From assembly GCF_013032505.1 (NCBI RefSeq), contig NZ_WQCG01000001.1, positions 1,302,001 through 1,366,000 of the forward strand: DNA of 64,000 nt, written 5' to 3'. Under the pieces are notes generated by a model. It saw only the letters and a program-made list of their open reading frames with translations. It was not told the origin of the DNA and did not search any database. Source of the DNA: Ruegeria atlantica. GTDB taxonomy: Bacteria > Pseudomonadota > Alphaproteobacteria > Rhodobacterales > Rhodobacteraceae. Position 1 is the first letter of the stretch. The number at the start of each line of letters is the position of its first letter. Positions 38,736 to 49,990 of this stretch are shown piece after piece. Both the position numbers and the translations under genes were made by a program.

Positions 38736-39185
38736 GTGACAGCCTCAAAACGCATTGTTCTTTCCAGTGACCACGCAGCGATCGCGCTGCGCCAGACGGT
38801 CGCCGACCATATCTCGGCACAAGGCTGGGAAGTCGTCGATATCGGCCCCAAAACACCGGAAAGCACGCATTATCCGGTACACGGCAAAGCTGCAGCTCAG
38901 GCCGTTGCCTCGGGCGATTGCCACCTTGGGATCGTCCTGTGTGGTACAGGTCAGGGCATCATGATGGCGGCCAACAAGGTTCCGGGCATTCGCTGTGGCG
39001 TGTGTTCTGACGCTTTCTCGGCCCGCATGATCCGCGCGCACAACAACGCCAACATGCTATCAATTGGCGCGCGTGTCGTGGGTGAAGGTCAGGCCCTGGA
39101 TATCGTAGATGCGTTTCTGGAGGCCGAGTTCGAAGGCGGTCGTCACGCAACCCGTGTGGACATGATCGAGGCGCAGGGCGACTAA
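38736..39185 (+). CDS. rpiB: Ribose-5-phosphate isomerase B
   Basis: A 149-residue RpiB/LacAB-family protein interconverting ribulose and ribose 5-phosphate. SSDHAAIALR is the N-terminal motif with the substrate-binding Asp and His, and the CGTGQGIMMAANKVPGIR stretch gives the catalytic Cys near residue 70. Its position next to prs supplies the PRPP precursor, although the prs terminator suggests separate transcripts. Confidence 0.94.
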   Translation: MTASKRIVLSSDHAAIALRQTVADHISAQGWEVVDIGPKTPESTHYPVHGKAAAQAVASGDCHLGIVLCGTGQGIMMAANKVPGIRCGVCSDAFSARMIRAHNNANMLSIGARVVGEGQALDIVDAFLEAEFEGGRHATRVDMIEAQGD

Positions 39186-39216
39186 ACCGCATTGTGCTAT
39201 CCCACGACCGCGCAAT

Positions 39217-39235
39217 GGGCCCCGTAGTGGGGCCC
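39217..39235. terminator. GC-rich hairpin between convergent rpiB and lectin genes
   Basis: GGGCCCC and GGGGCCC are a perfect seven-pair inverted repeat with a five-base loop. It lies between two convergent genes and may stop both, but no T-run is seen on either strand. Confidence 0.4.
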
Positions 39236-39242
39236 TGTTGCG

Positions 39243-39593
39243 TTAGGAGATGTCCCAATCGTCTTCGTTGGCCACCTCTCCGATGGCGGTCCATGTGACC
39301 CGTATTCTGGCGATCCGTGTGTCAGACCATGTGCGGAACACCGCGCTGAAGCCTTCAGGCGTAATGTCTTCGGCGGTAACTTCGGCGCGCAGGGCAGAAG
39401 ATGTATCTACATCCCACAAGGACACACCAACCTGAACAACCGGCACTGATCGGAACGCCTGACTGAACGTCACGACTGACCGGCGCTGGCGCGGCCCTTC
39501 GCCCGTCCACATCTCGCCACCATCGGCGAACTCGGAAAAAATGACTGCCTCGCCTTGGTCGATTCCAATCGGGTGGGATTTAAACGTCTTCAT
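39243..39593 (-). CDS. H-type lectin domain protein
   Basis: A 116-residue single-domain protein. The H-type lectin pattern is visible: RRSVVTFSQAFRSVPVVQVGVSLWDVD with a repeating beta strand, then RAEVTAEDITPEGFSAVFRTWSDTRIARIRVTWTAIG. This small beta-sandwich, known from Dictyostelium discoidin and snail agglutinin, binds GalNAc-type sugars, usually as trimers or hexamers. No signal peptide is present. It is downstream of the atp operon terminator and runs the same way. Confidence 0.8.
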   Translation of the reverse strand: MKTFKSHPIGIDQGEAVIFSEFADGGEMWTGEGPRQRRSVVTFSQAFRSVPVVQVGVSLWDVDTSSALRAEVTAEDITPEGFSAVFRTWSDTRIARIRVTWTAIGEVANEDDWDIS

Positions 39594-39651
39594 TCATTCA
39601 ACTTTATTTATAAACCCCCGGAGGTTAACCCGGTACTTCACTAAAACTCCA

Positions 39652-39682
39652 CAAAAAAACGGCCCCGATTCAACGGGACCGT
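39652..39682 (-). terminator. Terminator of the atp operon
   Basis: Read leftward, ACGGTCCCG and CGGGGCCGT pair with one G:T around a short loop, followed by seven T residues. It lies 27 bases after the atpC stop. Confidence 0.88.
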
Positions 39683-39708
39683 TCTAAATCAATTGAACGT
39701 CGATGGGC

Positions 39709-40119
39709 TCACAGGCTCATATGCGTTCCAAGGGCTTCCATATCGGCCAGCAGCTTGGCTGCGTCATCGACGATAGACTGATCGTCACCAGCCTTGGCCG
39801 CCTCGTGCGAAGCGCGGGCTTCAGTGATCAGATCGTCCAGATGTGACCGTGTTACTTCAGCAACCGGAATGGCCTTTTCGGCCAGAACCGAAAGGCTGTC
39901 GCCGTTGATCTGGGCAAACCCGCCGGTGACCAGGTATTCGCTGGACCCTTCGGGTGCCTCAACCTTCAGCAGACCGGGGCGCAGCGTGGTGATGGTGGGG
40001 GCATGATCGGGCATTGCCGTCATGTCCCCGTCCGCGCCGGGAATCTGGACCGCGGTGGCCTCAAGCGAAGCAAGGCTCCGCTCAGGGCTGACGAGGTCGA
40101 ATTGCATCGTGTTTGCCAT
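39709..40119 (-). CDS. atpC: ATP synthase F1 subunit epsilon
   Basis: A 136-residue epsilon subunit: the N-terminal beta sandwich ends with [23 protein letters not shown] and the C-terminal helical hairpin is acidic. It couples the rotor to the c ring and can inhibit ATP hydrolysis. It is the last gene of the operon, following atpD by 12 bases. Confidence 0.95.
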   Translation of the reverse strand: MANTMQFDLVSPERSLASLEATAVQIPGADGDMTAMPDHAPTITTLRPGLLKVEAPEGSSEYLVTGGFAQINGDSLSVLAEKAIPVAEVTRSHLDDLITEARASHEAAKAGDDQSIVDDAAKLLADMEALGTHMSL

Positions 40120-40131
40120 CAGGTGTGCTCC

Positions 40132-42452
<2,321 letters not shown>

Positions 42453-42467
42453 ATGCCCGCCTCTCCC

Positions 42468-44006
42468 TTAAGCGAAGGTTGCGGCGTATTCGTCCAGCGC
42501 AGCCTTGATCTTGTCGGAAGCGTCACCCTTGATCTTGGGATCTTCGTCCGTGATCCACTGAAGCAGATCTGCGTGTTTGCCACGCAGGTGCGCCAGCAGG
42601 CCAGCTTCGTAACGTCCAACATCAGATACTTCGATCTTGTCGAGGTAACCGTTGGTACCGGCGAAGATAACGCAGACGATTTCAGCGTTGGTCAACGGCG
42701 AATACTGCGGCTGTTTCATCAGCTCGGTCAGACGCGCACCACGGTTCAGCAGCTGCTGAGTTGCGGCGTCGAGGTCGGAACCGAACTGCGCAAACGCAGC
42801 CATTTCGCGGTACTGCGCCAGTTCCAGTTTCACCGGACCCGCAACCGATTTCATCGAGTTGGTCTGAGCCGAAGAGCCCACACGCGAAACCGACAGACCG
42901 GTGTTCACAGCAGGACGGATGCCCTGATAGAACAGTTCAGTTTCCAGGAAGATCTGACCGTCGGTGATCGAAATCACGTTGGTCGGGATAAACGCCGAAA
43001 CGTCACCACCTTGGGTTTCGATAACCGGCAGAGCGGTCAGCGAGCCGGCACCGAAGTCCTCGTTCAGCTTGGCCGAACGCTCCAGCAGGCGCGAGTGAAG
43101 GTAGAAAACGTCGCCAGGATAGGCTTCACGTCCGGGCGGGCGGCGCAGCAGCAGCGACATCTGACGATAGGACACAGCCTGCTTCGACAGGTCATCATAG
43201 ATGATCAGTGCGTGACGGCCGTTGTCACGGAAGTATTCAGCCATTGCGGTTGCGGCGTAGGGTGCCAGGAACTGCATCGGTGCCGGGTCGGACGCGGTTG
43301 CGGCCACAACGATCGAGTATTCAATCGCGCCGGACTCTTCCAGTTTCTTCACCAGCTGCGCAACGGTCGAACGCTTTTGACCGATGGCAACGTAAACGCA
43401 GTACAGCTTCTTCGACTCGTCGTCGCCAGCCGCTTCGTTATAGGTTTTCTGGTTCAGGATCGCGTCCAGTGCAACGGCGGTTTTGCCGGTCTGACGGTCA
43501 CCAATGATCAGCTCACGCTGGCCACGGCCAATCGGGATCATCGCGTCAACCGATTTCAGGCCGGTTGCCATTGGTTCGTGAACCGATTTACGCGGGATGA
43601 TGCCCGGTGCTTTAACGTCTGCAACGCCACGCTTGGTTGCGTTGATCGGGCCTTTGCCGTCCAGCGGGTTGCCCAGACCGTCTACAACGCGGCCCAGCAG
43701 CTCGTCACCGATCGGAACGTCCACGATCGAGTTGGTGCGCTTAACGGTGTCACCTTCTTTGATGTCACGGTCGGAACCGAAGATAACAACACCAACGTTG
43801 TCGCTTTCCAGGTTCAGCGCCATGCCCATGATGCCGCCGGGGAACTCAACCATTTCACCCGCTTGCACGTTGTCCAGGCCGTATACACGGGCAATCCCGT
43901 CACCGACGCTCAGCACGCGGCCGATCTCGGCCACTTCGGCTTCCTGACCAAAATTCTTGATCTGGTCCTTCAGGATTGCAGAAATCTCTGCAGCTTGGAT
44001 TCCCAT
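42468..44006 (-). CDS. atpA: ATP synthase F1 subunit alpha
   Basis: A 512-residue regulatory nucleotide-binding subunit. The P-loop [13 protein letters not shown] (about 170-182), the [17 protein letters not shown]alker B region, and the arginine finger segment [26 protein letters not shown] are intact. It starts one base after atpH ends. Confidence 0.98.
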   Translation of the reverse strand: MGIQAAEISAILKDQIKNFGQEAEVAEIGRVLSVGDGIARVYGLDNVQAGEMVEFPGGIMGMALNLESDNVGVVIFGSDRDIKEGDTVKRTNSIVDVPIGDELLGRVVDGLGNPLDGKGPINATKRGVADVKAPGIIPRKSVHEPMATGLKSVDAMIPIGRGQRELIIGDRQTGKTAVALDAILNQKTYNEAAGDDESKKLYCVYVAIGQKRSTVAQLVKKLEESGAIEYSIVVAATASDPAPMQFLAPYAATAMAEYFRDNGRHALIIYDDLSKQAVSYRQMSLLLRRPPGREAYPGDVFYLHSRLLERSAKLNEDFGAGSLTALPVIETQGGDVSAFIPTNVISITDGQIFLETELFYQGIRPAVNTGLSVSRVGSSAQTNSMKSVAGPVKLELAQYREMAAFAQFGSDLDAATQQLLNRGARLTELMKQPQYSPLTNAEIVCVIFAGTNGYLDKIEVSDVGRYEAGLLAHLRGKHADLLQWITDEDPKIKGDASDKIKAALDEYAATFA

Positions 44007-44573
44007 TTATCCGACCTCTTTCATTGCATTCTGTAGGGAGTTGAGCTTCGAACGGATCGAGCTATCGATCATTTTCGAGCCCACTTTAACGACAAGACCG
44101 CCGATGAGGCTTTCATCAACGGTCGCATTGATTGTCACGGTCTTGCCCACACGCTCGGACAGCGTCTTGGACAGTTTTTCGATCTGGGTTTTGGTCAGCG
44201 CCTTGGCCGACGCGACATCGGCAGTCACTTCGCCACGTTCGTCTGCCAGCATGTCGCGCAGAACCTGCACCAGCTGCGGCACAACAAATAGGCGGCGTTT
44301 CTGCGCCATCAGACCCAGCGTGTTACGCAGGATGGCGTGCAGACCCATTTTGTCAGCGATTGCGGTAATGGCGCCTTCTTGTTCGGCGCGCGAAACCAGA
44401 GGCGATGCGATCAGGTCGCGCAGTTCGGCACTGTCGCCCAATGCTGCTGCCAGATCGTTGATTCCGGTTTCCAGACCTGCGAGGTCATTATTCTCTTTGG
44501 CGATCTCAAAGATCGCGGTGGCATAGCGCTCGGCGATGCCTGTGGAAATCGAAGCTGGTTCGGACACGTCCAC
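44007..44573 (-). CDS. atpH: ATP synthase F1 subunit delta
   Basis: A 188-residue delta/OSCP subunit connecting the F1 head to the peripheral stalk. The conserved N-terminal RYATAIFEIAKE and C-terminal GGLVVKVGSKMIDSSIRSKL are present. It starts the operon; F0 genes are absent, as in other alphaproteobacteria with a separate atpIBEF cluster. Confidence 0.95.
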   Translation of the reverse strand: MDVSEPASISTGIAERYATAIFEIAKENNDLAGLETGINDLAAALGDSAELRDLIASPLVSRAEQEGAITAIADKMGLHAILRNTLGLMAQKRRLFVVPQLVQVLRDMLADERGEVTADVASAKALTKTQIEKLSKTLSERVGKTVTINATVDESLIGGLVVKVGSKMIDSSIRSKLNSLQNAMKEVG

Positions 44574-44634
44574 CCTTCCGATATTTTGGGCCCCGAATTC
44601 GCGTTGCGGCAGCTACCCCGGGGGCGTGAAGAAA

Positions 44635-44654
44635 CCCCGGCCAGACGGTCGGGG
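44635..44654 (-). terminator. Attenuator-like hairpin in the atp leader
   Basis: Read leftward, CCCCGACC and GGCCGGGG form an eight-pair stem with one G:T pair and a four-base loop, followed by TTTCTTC. It is in the 5' leader of the atp operon, about 60 bases upstream of atpH, and could terminate early or stabilise the mRNA. Confidence 0.4.
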
Positions 44655-44699
44655 ATCAAAATCACCGGGGGTCTAGCAGAGCCGAACCCAGCTAGCAAT

Positions 44700-44729
44700 A
44701 TATTATCACGGCAACAGGCTTATCCACAA
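44700..44729 (-). promoter_or_regulatory. Putative atp operon promoter overlapping a DnaA box
   Basis: Read leftward, TTGTGG (44729-44724) and TAATAT (44705-44700) are spaced by 18 bases. A perfect DnaA box TTATCCACA lies at 44720-44728 and covers the -35 element. The 305-base gap between the methyltransferase and atpH also has an inverted repeat TTAAGCCGG/CCGGCTTAA at 44749-44781. DnaA control is an inference from the overlap. Confidence 0.5.
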
Positions 44730-44748
44730 AGTGTTTAATTTCAAACAG

Positions 44749-44781
44749 TTAAGCCGGGTGCGACCCTTTTGTCCGGCTTAA
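44749..44781. repeat. Inverted repeat in the atp upstream gap
   Basis: TTAAGCCGG and CCGGCTTAA are perfect nine-base inverted repeats around a 15-base loop, positioned between the methyltransferase end and the atp promoter. No T-run makes it a clear terminator. Confidence 0.5.
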
Positions 44782-44878
44782 ACAGGCGAAAAATGTTACG
44801 AAAGTGTAGGTTTTTGCGATTCCTGTGTCCTATTTCCCTCAATTTTTGCGATTTGCCGAAGCAAATTGACCGGTATGT

Positions 44879-45613
44879 TCAGGCTGGTTTCAGAAGACCA
44901 TCCAGCGCCTTGATCGGTCGACGCTCGGCGTCTTTTGTGACATTTCCACTTGGCGGACGGATCTGTTTTGTCACCTCAACCATCAGCACACCGCCCGCCA
45001 TAACGGTGGGCAGCCGTTGACCAGTCTTTTCGATCAGATTTGCCGATTTCAGCCAGAAACGTCGAAAGGACGGCGGTAGGTAAAGTGCAGAGCAGTGGCT
45101 TTCCGGGATGAAATGATGCGCCTTGAGCTGGCTTTCCAGTTGAGAGGCAGAATAGGGTCGGCCAAAGCCGAACGGTGTCTTGTCTGTCCGTGACCAAAGC
45201 CCTGCCCGGTTGGGCACAACAAAGAATGCGCGCCCCCCTGGCCCCAGAACACGCCAACACTCATTCAACAATTGGCTGGGCCGCTGCGACGTTTCTAGAC
45301 CATGCATCACAATAAGCTTGTCTACATGGCCCGTTTCGATTGGCCACAGGGTTTCTTCTGTCAGAACCGACACATTTGGCATTCCCGCTGGCCAGGGCAT
45401 AACCCCCTGTGGTCCCGGCATCAGGCCGATTACGCGGCGAGCGTCGGCAAGGTAAGGACGCAGCAAAGGAACAGCGAACCCGAATCCTGCCACGGTTTGC
45501 CCTTTGGCCTCAGGCCATTGCTCAATCAATCGTCCACGGATCGCCGCCTGCGCGGCACGACCCAGAGTGCTACGATAGTAGAAGTTCCTCAAATCCTGCA
45601 CATCAAGATGCAT
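44879..45613 (-). CDS. SAM-dependent methyltransferase
   Basis: A 244-residue class I methyltransferase. The SAM motif [13 protein letters not shown] and the [15 protein letters not shown] (motif III-like) segments are present. The start at 45613 (MHLDVQDL) is chosen because it fits the family N-terminus; the upstream frame lacks similarity. The substrate is unknown; the C-terminal third is divergent. It is divergent from gloB with 61 bases between them. Confidence 0.82.
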   Translation of the reverse strand: MHLDVQDLRNFYYRSTLGRAAQAAIRGRLIEQWPEAKGQTVAGFGFAVPLLRPYLADARRVIGLMPGPQGVMPWPAGMPNVSVLTEETLWPIETGHVDKLIVMHGLETSQRPSQLLNECWRVLGPGGRAFFVVPNRAGLWSRTDKTPFGFGRPYSASQLESQLKAHHFIPESHCSALYLPPSFRRFWLKSANLIEKTGQRLPTVMAGGVLMVEVTKQIRPPSGNVTKDAERRPIKALDGLLKPA

Positions 45614-45674
45614 TGCAGACACCCGGTCAATCGGCTTAGCTGGGCGCAGTCTAGCAACGAAAGGGCAAAAGGCC

Positions 45675-46442
45675 ATGCCTCTTGAGGTCGTTACCATCCC
45701 ATGTCTCAGCGACAATTACGCATTTCTGGCGCATGACGCCGCAAGCGGCAATACCGCACTGGTCGACGCCCCCGAGGCCGGTCCCATTCTGGCCGAGTTA
45801 GACCGGCGCGGGTGGGCGCTGTCCCACGTATTGTTGACACATCATCACTGGGATCACGTGGACGGTTTGAGTGCAATTTTGGAAAGACGCCCGGCCAAAG
45901 TGATTGGTGCGGCTGCTGATGCACATCGCCTGCCACCGCTGGATCAGCAAGTCAGCGAAGGCGACACTTTCGAAGTCGGGGGCGAACCGGTTCAGGTCCT
46001 GGATGTATCGGGACATACGGTCGGACATATTGCGTTCTATATGCCGCAAAGCGCAGTTGTGTTCACTGCAGACAGCTTGATGGCCTTGGGTTGCGGGCGC
46101 TTGTTCGAAGGCACGCCATCGCAGATGTGGGCCTCTCTCAGCAAACTGGCCGCCCTGCCCGACGATACGCTGGTTTGTTCAGGTCATGAATACACGCAGT
46201 CCAATGCAAAATTCGCTGTGACTGTTGACCCGGAAAATGCTAAGCTACAGGAGCGCGTTGCTGATATCGACCGCGCCCGCGCAGCCGGAGAAGCCACTGT
46301 GCCCTCATCTCTGGCGCTCGAAAAGGCCACAAACCCCTTCTTGCGAGCCGCTGATCCGGCGATTCAGGCCCATTTGGGTATGCGCAATTCGGACCCGGTC
46401 GAAGTTTTTGCGGAAATCCGGGCTAGAAAAGACCGCTTTTAA
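45675..46442 (+). CDS. gloB: Hydroxyacylglutathione hydrolase (glyoxalase II)
   Basis: A 255-residue metallo-beta-lactamase fold enzyme that cleaves lactoylglutathione to lactate. The metal motif [10 protein letters not shown] (about 55-64) and the [13 protein letters not shown] segment are intact, and [12 protein letters not shown] is the substrate-binding motif (about 169-180). It detoxifies methylglyoxal with glyoxalase I, which is not nearby. Confidence 0.94.
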   Translation: MPLEVVTIPCLSDNYAFLAHDAASGNTALVDAPEAGPILAELDRRGWALSHVLLTHHHWDHVDGLSAILERRPAKVIGAAADAHRLPPLDQQVSEGDTFEVGGEPVQVLDVSGHTVGHIAFYMPQSAVVFTADSLMALGCGRLFEGTPSQMWASLSKLAALPDDTLVCSGHEYTQSNAKFAVTVDPENAKLQERVADIDRARAAGEATVPSSLALEKATNPFLRAADPAIQAHLGMRNSDPVEVFAEIRARKDRF

Positions 46443-46615
46443 TGCCCAAATTGCCTTCCTCACGGCCACGGTCACGTGAAATGTGACTGTCAAGTGAAAG
46501 AAAACCCTTGAAGCCGGGCCACGATCAACCAAACTCTAATAGTATGAGGACATGGTTGGGATGGGGTTCCGGCCGAAGCCTGCCCCCTTTCGACCCAAGA
46601 CAGAGGAGCACCCGC

Positions 46616-48940
46616 GTGCCTTCATTCTCGAGCACATTAGAACAAGCCATCCACGCGGCCTTGGCAGCCGCGAATGAACGGCGTCACGAATTTGCCACGC
46701 TGGAGCATCTGCTTCTGGCGTTGTTGGAAGAACCTGACGCGATCCGCGTCATGAAAGCCTGCAGCGTCGATCTGGATGAGTTACGCAGCACGCTGGTCGA
46801 ATTCATCGACGAAGACCTGTCCAACCTGGTCACGGATATCGACGGTTCCGAAGCTGTTCCGACAGCTGCTTTCCAGCGCGTCATTCAGCGCGCGGCAATC
46901 CACGTCCAAAGTTCAGGTCGGACCGAAGTGACCGGGGCAAACGTTCTGGTCGCCATCTTCGCCGAACGCGAGAGCAACGCAGCCTATTTCCTGCAAGAAC
47001 AGGATATGACCCGCTATGATGCGGTGAACTTCATCGCACACGGTGTGGCGAAAGACCCTGCATACGGGGAAAACCGCTCGGTATCGGGCGCCGATCAGGT
47101 CGAAGAAGAAGCTCAACCTGGCGTCACCGAGGGCGATCAGAAAGAAAGCGCGCTCGGAAAGTACTGCATTGACCTGAACGCTAAATCCCGTGCGGGCGAC
47201 GTCGACCCTCTGATTGGACGCGCCGATGAGGTTGAGCGTTGCATTCAGGTGCTGTGCCGCCGCCGCAAGAACAACCCACTGCTGGTGGGCGATCCGGGCG
47301 TGGGCAAAACCGCCATCGCCGAAGGTCTGGCGCATAAGATTGTGGGCGGGGAAGCCCCCGATGTGCTGTCCGAAACCACTATCTATTCGCTGGATATGGG
47401 CGCTTTGTTGGCAGGCACCCGTTATCGCGGCGATTTTGAGGAACGCCTGAAAGCGGTCGTGACCGAGCTGGAAGATCACCCCGACGCGGTATTGTTCATC
47501 GACGAGATCCACACCGTCATCGGTGCCGGTGCCACTTCGGGCGGCGCGATGGACGCGTCAAACCTGCTGAAGCCTGCTCTGCAGGGTGGCAAGTTGCGCA
47601 CCATGGGATCGACCACATACAAGGAATTCCGTCAGCATTTTGAAAAGGACCGCGCGCTGAGCCGTCGGTTCCAGAAAATCGACGTGAATGAGCCTTCGGT
47701 CGAGGACAGTGTAAAAATCCTGCGCGGTCTCAAACCCTATTTCGAAGAGCATCACGAGATCAAATATACTGCTGACGCCATCAAGACGGCGGTAGAACTG
47801 TCGGCCCGTTACATCAACGACCGCAAACTGCCCGATAAGGCCATCGACGTGATTGATGAGGCCGGTGCAGCGCAGCATCTGGTGGCTGAGAGCAAACGGC
47901 GCAAGACCATCGGGGTTAAGGAAATCGAGGCGGTCGTCGCCAAGATCGCCCGCATCCCGCCCAAGAACGTCACCAAGGACGATGCCGAGGTTCTGAAAGA
48001 CCTCGAAGCCTCGCTGAAACGTGTGGTGTTTGGCCAGGATCTGGCAATCGAAGCGCTGTCCAGCGCAATCAAACTGGCACGTGCCGGTCTGCGTGAGCCT
48101 GAAAAGCCCATCGGCAACTACCTGTTCGCCGGCCCCACCGGCGTAGGGAAGACCGAGGTGGCAAAACAACTAGCGGATACGCTGGGTGTGGAGCTGCTGC
48201 GCTTTGACATGTCGGAATACATGGAGAAACACGCGGTCAGCCGCCTGATCGGCGCGCCTCCGGGCTATGTCGGGTTTGACCAGGGCGGCCTGCTGACCGA
48301 TGGCGTTGACCAGCATCCGCATTGTGTTCTGTTGCTGGACGAGATTGAGAAAGCGCACCCGGACGTGTTTAATATCCTGTTGCAGGTGATGGATCACGGC
48401 GAGCTGACCGATCACAACGGACGCACGGTGAATTTCCGCAACGTAGTGCTGATCATGACCTCGAACGCGGGCGCGCAGGAACAGGCCAAGGCGGCTATCG
48501 GCTTTGGCCGCGACCGTCGCGAAGGAGAGGATACCGCCGCGATCGAACGCATGTTCACGCCGGAATTCCGCAACCGTCTGGACGCCGTGATCTCATTCGC
48601 GCCACTACCGAAAGAGGTCATCCTCCAGGTTGTCGAGAAATTCGTGCTGCAGCTTGAGGCGCAGTTGCTGGACCGCAATGTGACCATTGACCTGACCCGC
48701 AAAGCCGCCGAATGGCTGGCGGACAAAGGGTATGATGACAAAATGGGTGCCCGTCCTCTGGGCCGTGTCATCCAGGAGCACATCAAGAAGCCTCTGGCCG
48801 AGGAGTTGCTGTTCGGCAAACTGGCCAAAGGCGGCGTGGTCCGCGTGTCGGTCAAAAAGGGCGATTTGAACCTGGAAATCCTCGGCCCTGATCAGCCGCG
48901 TATTCCGGGCGATAAGCCTCCGCTTTTAACTGCGGATTAA
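46616..48940 (+). CDS. clpA: ATP-dependent Clp protease ATP-binding subunit ClpA
   Basis: A 774-residue AAA+ unfoldase feeding ClpP. An N-terminal Clp repeat domain (about 1-140) is followed by two AAA domains with Walker A at 225-232 and 506-513 and Walker B in LFIDEIHT and LLLDEIEKA. The ClpP-docking loop IGF is at 628-630. GTG at 46616 follows AGAGGAG and gives the proper N-terminus; the longer upstream frame is not supported. The ClpS adaptor gene is not adjacent, unlike in many proteobacteria. Confidence 0.96.
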   Translation: MPSFSSTLEQAIHAALAAANERRHEFATLEHLLLALLEEPDAIRVMKACSVDLDELRSTLVEFIDEDLSNLVTDIDGSEAVPTAAFQRVIQRAAIHVQSSGRTEVTGANVLVAIFAERESNAAYFLQEQDMTRYDAVNFIAHGVAKDPAYGENRSVSGADQVEEEAQPGVTEGDQKESALGKYCIDLNAKSRAGDVDPLIGRADEVERCIQVLCRRRKNNPLLVGDPGVGKTAIAEGLAHKIVGGEAPDVLSETTIYSLDMGALLAGTRYRGDFEERLKAVVTELEDHPDAVLFIDEIHTVIGAGATSGGAMDASNLLKPALQGGKLRTMGSTTYKEFRQHFEKDRALSRRFQKIDVNEPSVEDSVKILRGLKPYFEEHHEIKYTADAIKTAVELSARYINDRKLPDKAIDVIDEAGAAQHLVAESKRRKTIGVKEIEAVVAKIARIPPKNVTKDDAEVLKDLEASLKRVVFGQDLAIEALSSAIKLARAGLREPEKPIGNYLFAGPTGVGKTEVAKQLADTLGVELLRFDMSEYMEKHAVSRLIGAPPGYVGFDQGGLLTDGVDQHPHCVLLLDEIEKAHPDVFNILLQVMDHGELTDHNGRTVNFRNVVLIMTSNAGAQEQAKAAIGFGRDRREGEDTAAIERMFTPEFRNRLDAVISFAPLPKEVILQVVEKFVLQLEAQLLDRNVTIDLTRKAAEWLADKGYDDKMGARPLGRVIQEHIKKPLAEELLFGKLAKGGVVRVSVKKGDLNLEILGPDQPRIPGDKPPLLTAD

Positions 48941-48965
48941 GACCCGCGTACGACTAAAGAACTTG

Positions 48966-48994
48966 ATCGCCCGGTTGCCCAGCAGCCGGGCGAT
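48966..48994 (+). terminator. Hairpin after clpA
   Basis: ATCGCCCGG and CCGGGCGAT form a perfect nine-pair stem around an 11-base loop, ending in TTT. It starts 26 bases after the clpA stop. A moderate terminator candidate. Confidence 0.6.
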
Positions 48995-49077
48995 TTCGTA
49001 GTCACCTCGAGCTATTTCGACGGAATAGCCAATCCCGCACGTTTCAATGTCACAGTTGAAACGCAAAGGGGATTTTG

Positions 49078-49965
49078 ATGACCAAGACTGTCGCCGTTTG
49101 GAGCGTTGCATTCGCTCTTTCCACAGTTGCTGCTATAGCAACCGCCCAGCACAGATTTCGGTACCACGACGAAACAGAAACGCGACCACTTCGTCTGCAA
49201 GCCGCAACAGTTGACCCCGGACACAGTCATTCTGAAATCTCTGAGGTGCGAAACAGCCTGCGCGTTTCAGCCAATGGGATTCCCGATCACCTTGTCGGCC
49301 GCTTCCCAAATAAGGGCAATCCGCACAGCATTTCCGAGCAGCGCGTCAAACTGAAAGTGCCGGCCAACCCAAAAACCAATGGACGCATTACCCCGCTCGA
49401 AATGGGATGGAATTTTGGCGTGTCTTTGAACGGCGTCGTATTCGACCCGTTGGCGGCTGAGTTCTGGCAAGGAAGTCCCCGTTCGGGCTGGTCCTACAAT
49501 GCGCTTGGCGGTGCGGTTGCTCTGGGCTTCGACGAAAACTTTGCGCATGTACAACCCAATGGAAAATACCATTATCACGGCATCCCTACTGGCTTTATTG
49601 AGCTGCTGGACTATTCACCCAACCGTCATTCGCCACTGATCGGATATGCCGCCGATGGTTTCCCGATTTATGCAATGACCGGCGTTGTGGACGGGAACGT
49701 CACGCAAATGACGTCGTCCTACCGCTTGAAAAGCGGCAACCGCCCCGGAGGAAGAGCACCAGACGGGAACTACGATGGCACGTTCAATGAAGACTATGCC
49801 TACGTCGCTGGCGCAGGAAATCTGGATGAGTGTAACGGAGCCTTTACGGTTTCGCCCGAATATCCATCAGGAACGTATGCGTATTTCCTAACCGAAAGCT
49901 ACCCGATCATCCCGCGCTGCTTTGCGGGCAAACCAGATACCAGCTTTCGGTTCGGTCGTCGGTAA
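49078..49965 (+). CDS. YHYH-domain secreted protein
   Basis: A 295-residue protein with an N-terminal signal peptide (about 1-23, ending TAQ). The defining YHYH is in GKYHYHGIP near residue 164, inside a domain from LEMGWNFGVSLNGVVFDP to YFLTESYPIIPRC. YHYH domains are found in secreted or outer proteins of unknown role. ATG at 49078 is chosen over the TTG just before it; AAAGGGG lies upstream. Confidence 0.85.
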   Translation: MTKTVAVWSVAFALSTVAAIATAQHRFRYHDETETRPLRLQAATVDPGHSHSEISEVRNSLRVSANGIPDHLVGRFPNKGNPHSISEQRVKLKVPANPKTNGRITPLEMGWNFGVSLNGVVFDPLAAEFWQGSPRSGWSYNALGGAVALGFDENFAHVQPNGKYHYHGIPTGFIELLDYSPNRHSPLIGYAADGFPIYAMTGVVDGNVTQMTSSYRLKSGNRPGGRAPDGNYDGTFNEDYAYVAGAGNLDECNGAFTVSPEYPSGTYAYFLTESYPIIPRCFAGKPDTSFRFGRR

Positions 49966-49990
49966 CCCATACCCTTAACGAGTGACACTG

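Noticed and set aside
42453..44036. Long plus-strand frame of 527 codons
   Set aside because: It is antisense to atpA and has no family pattern; GC-rich third positions create it.
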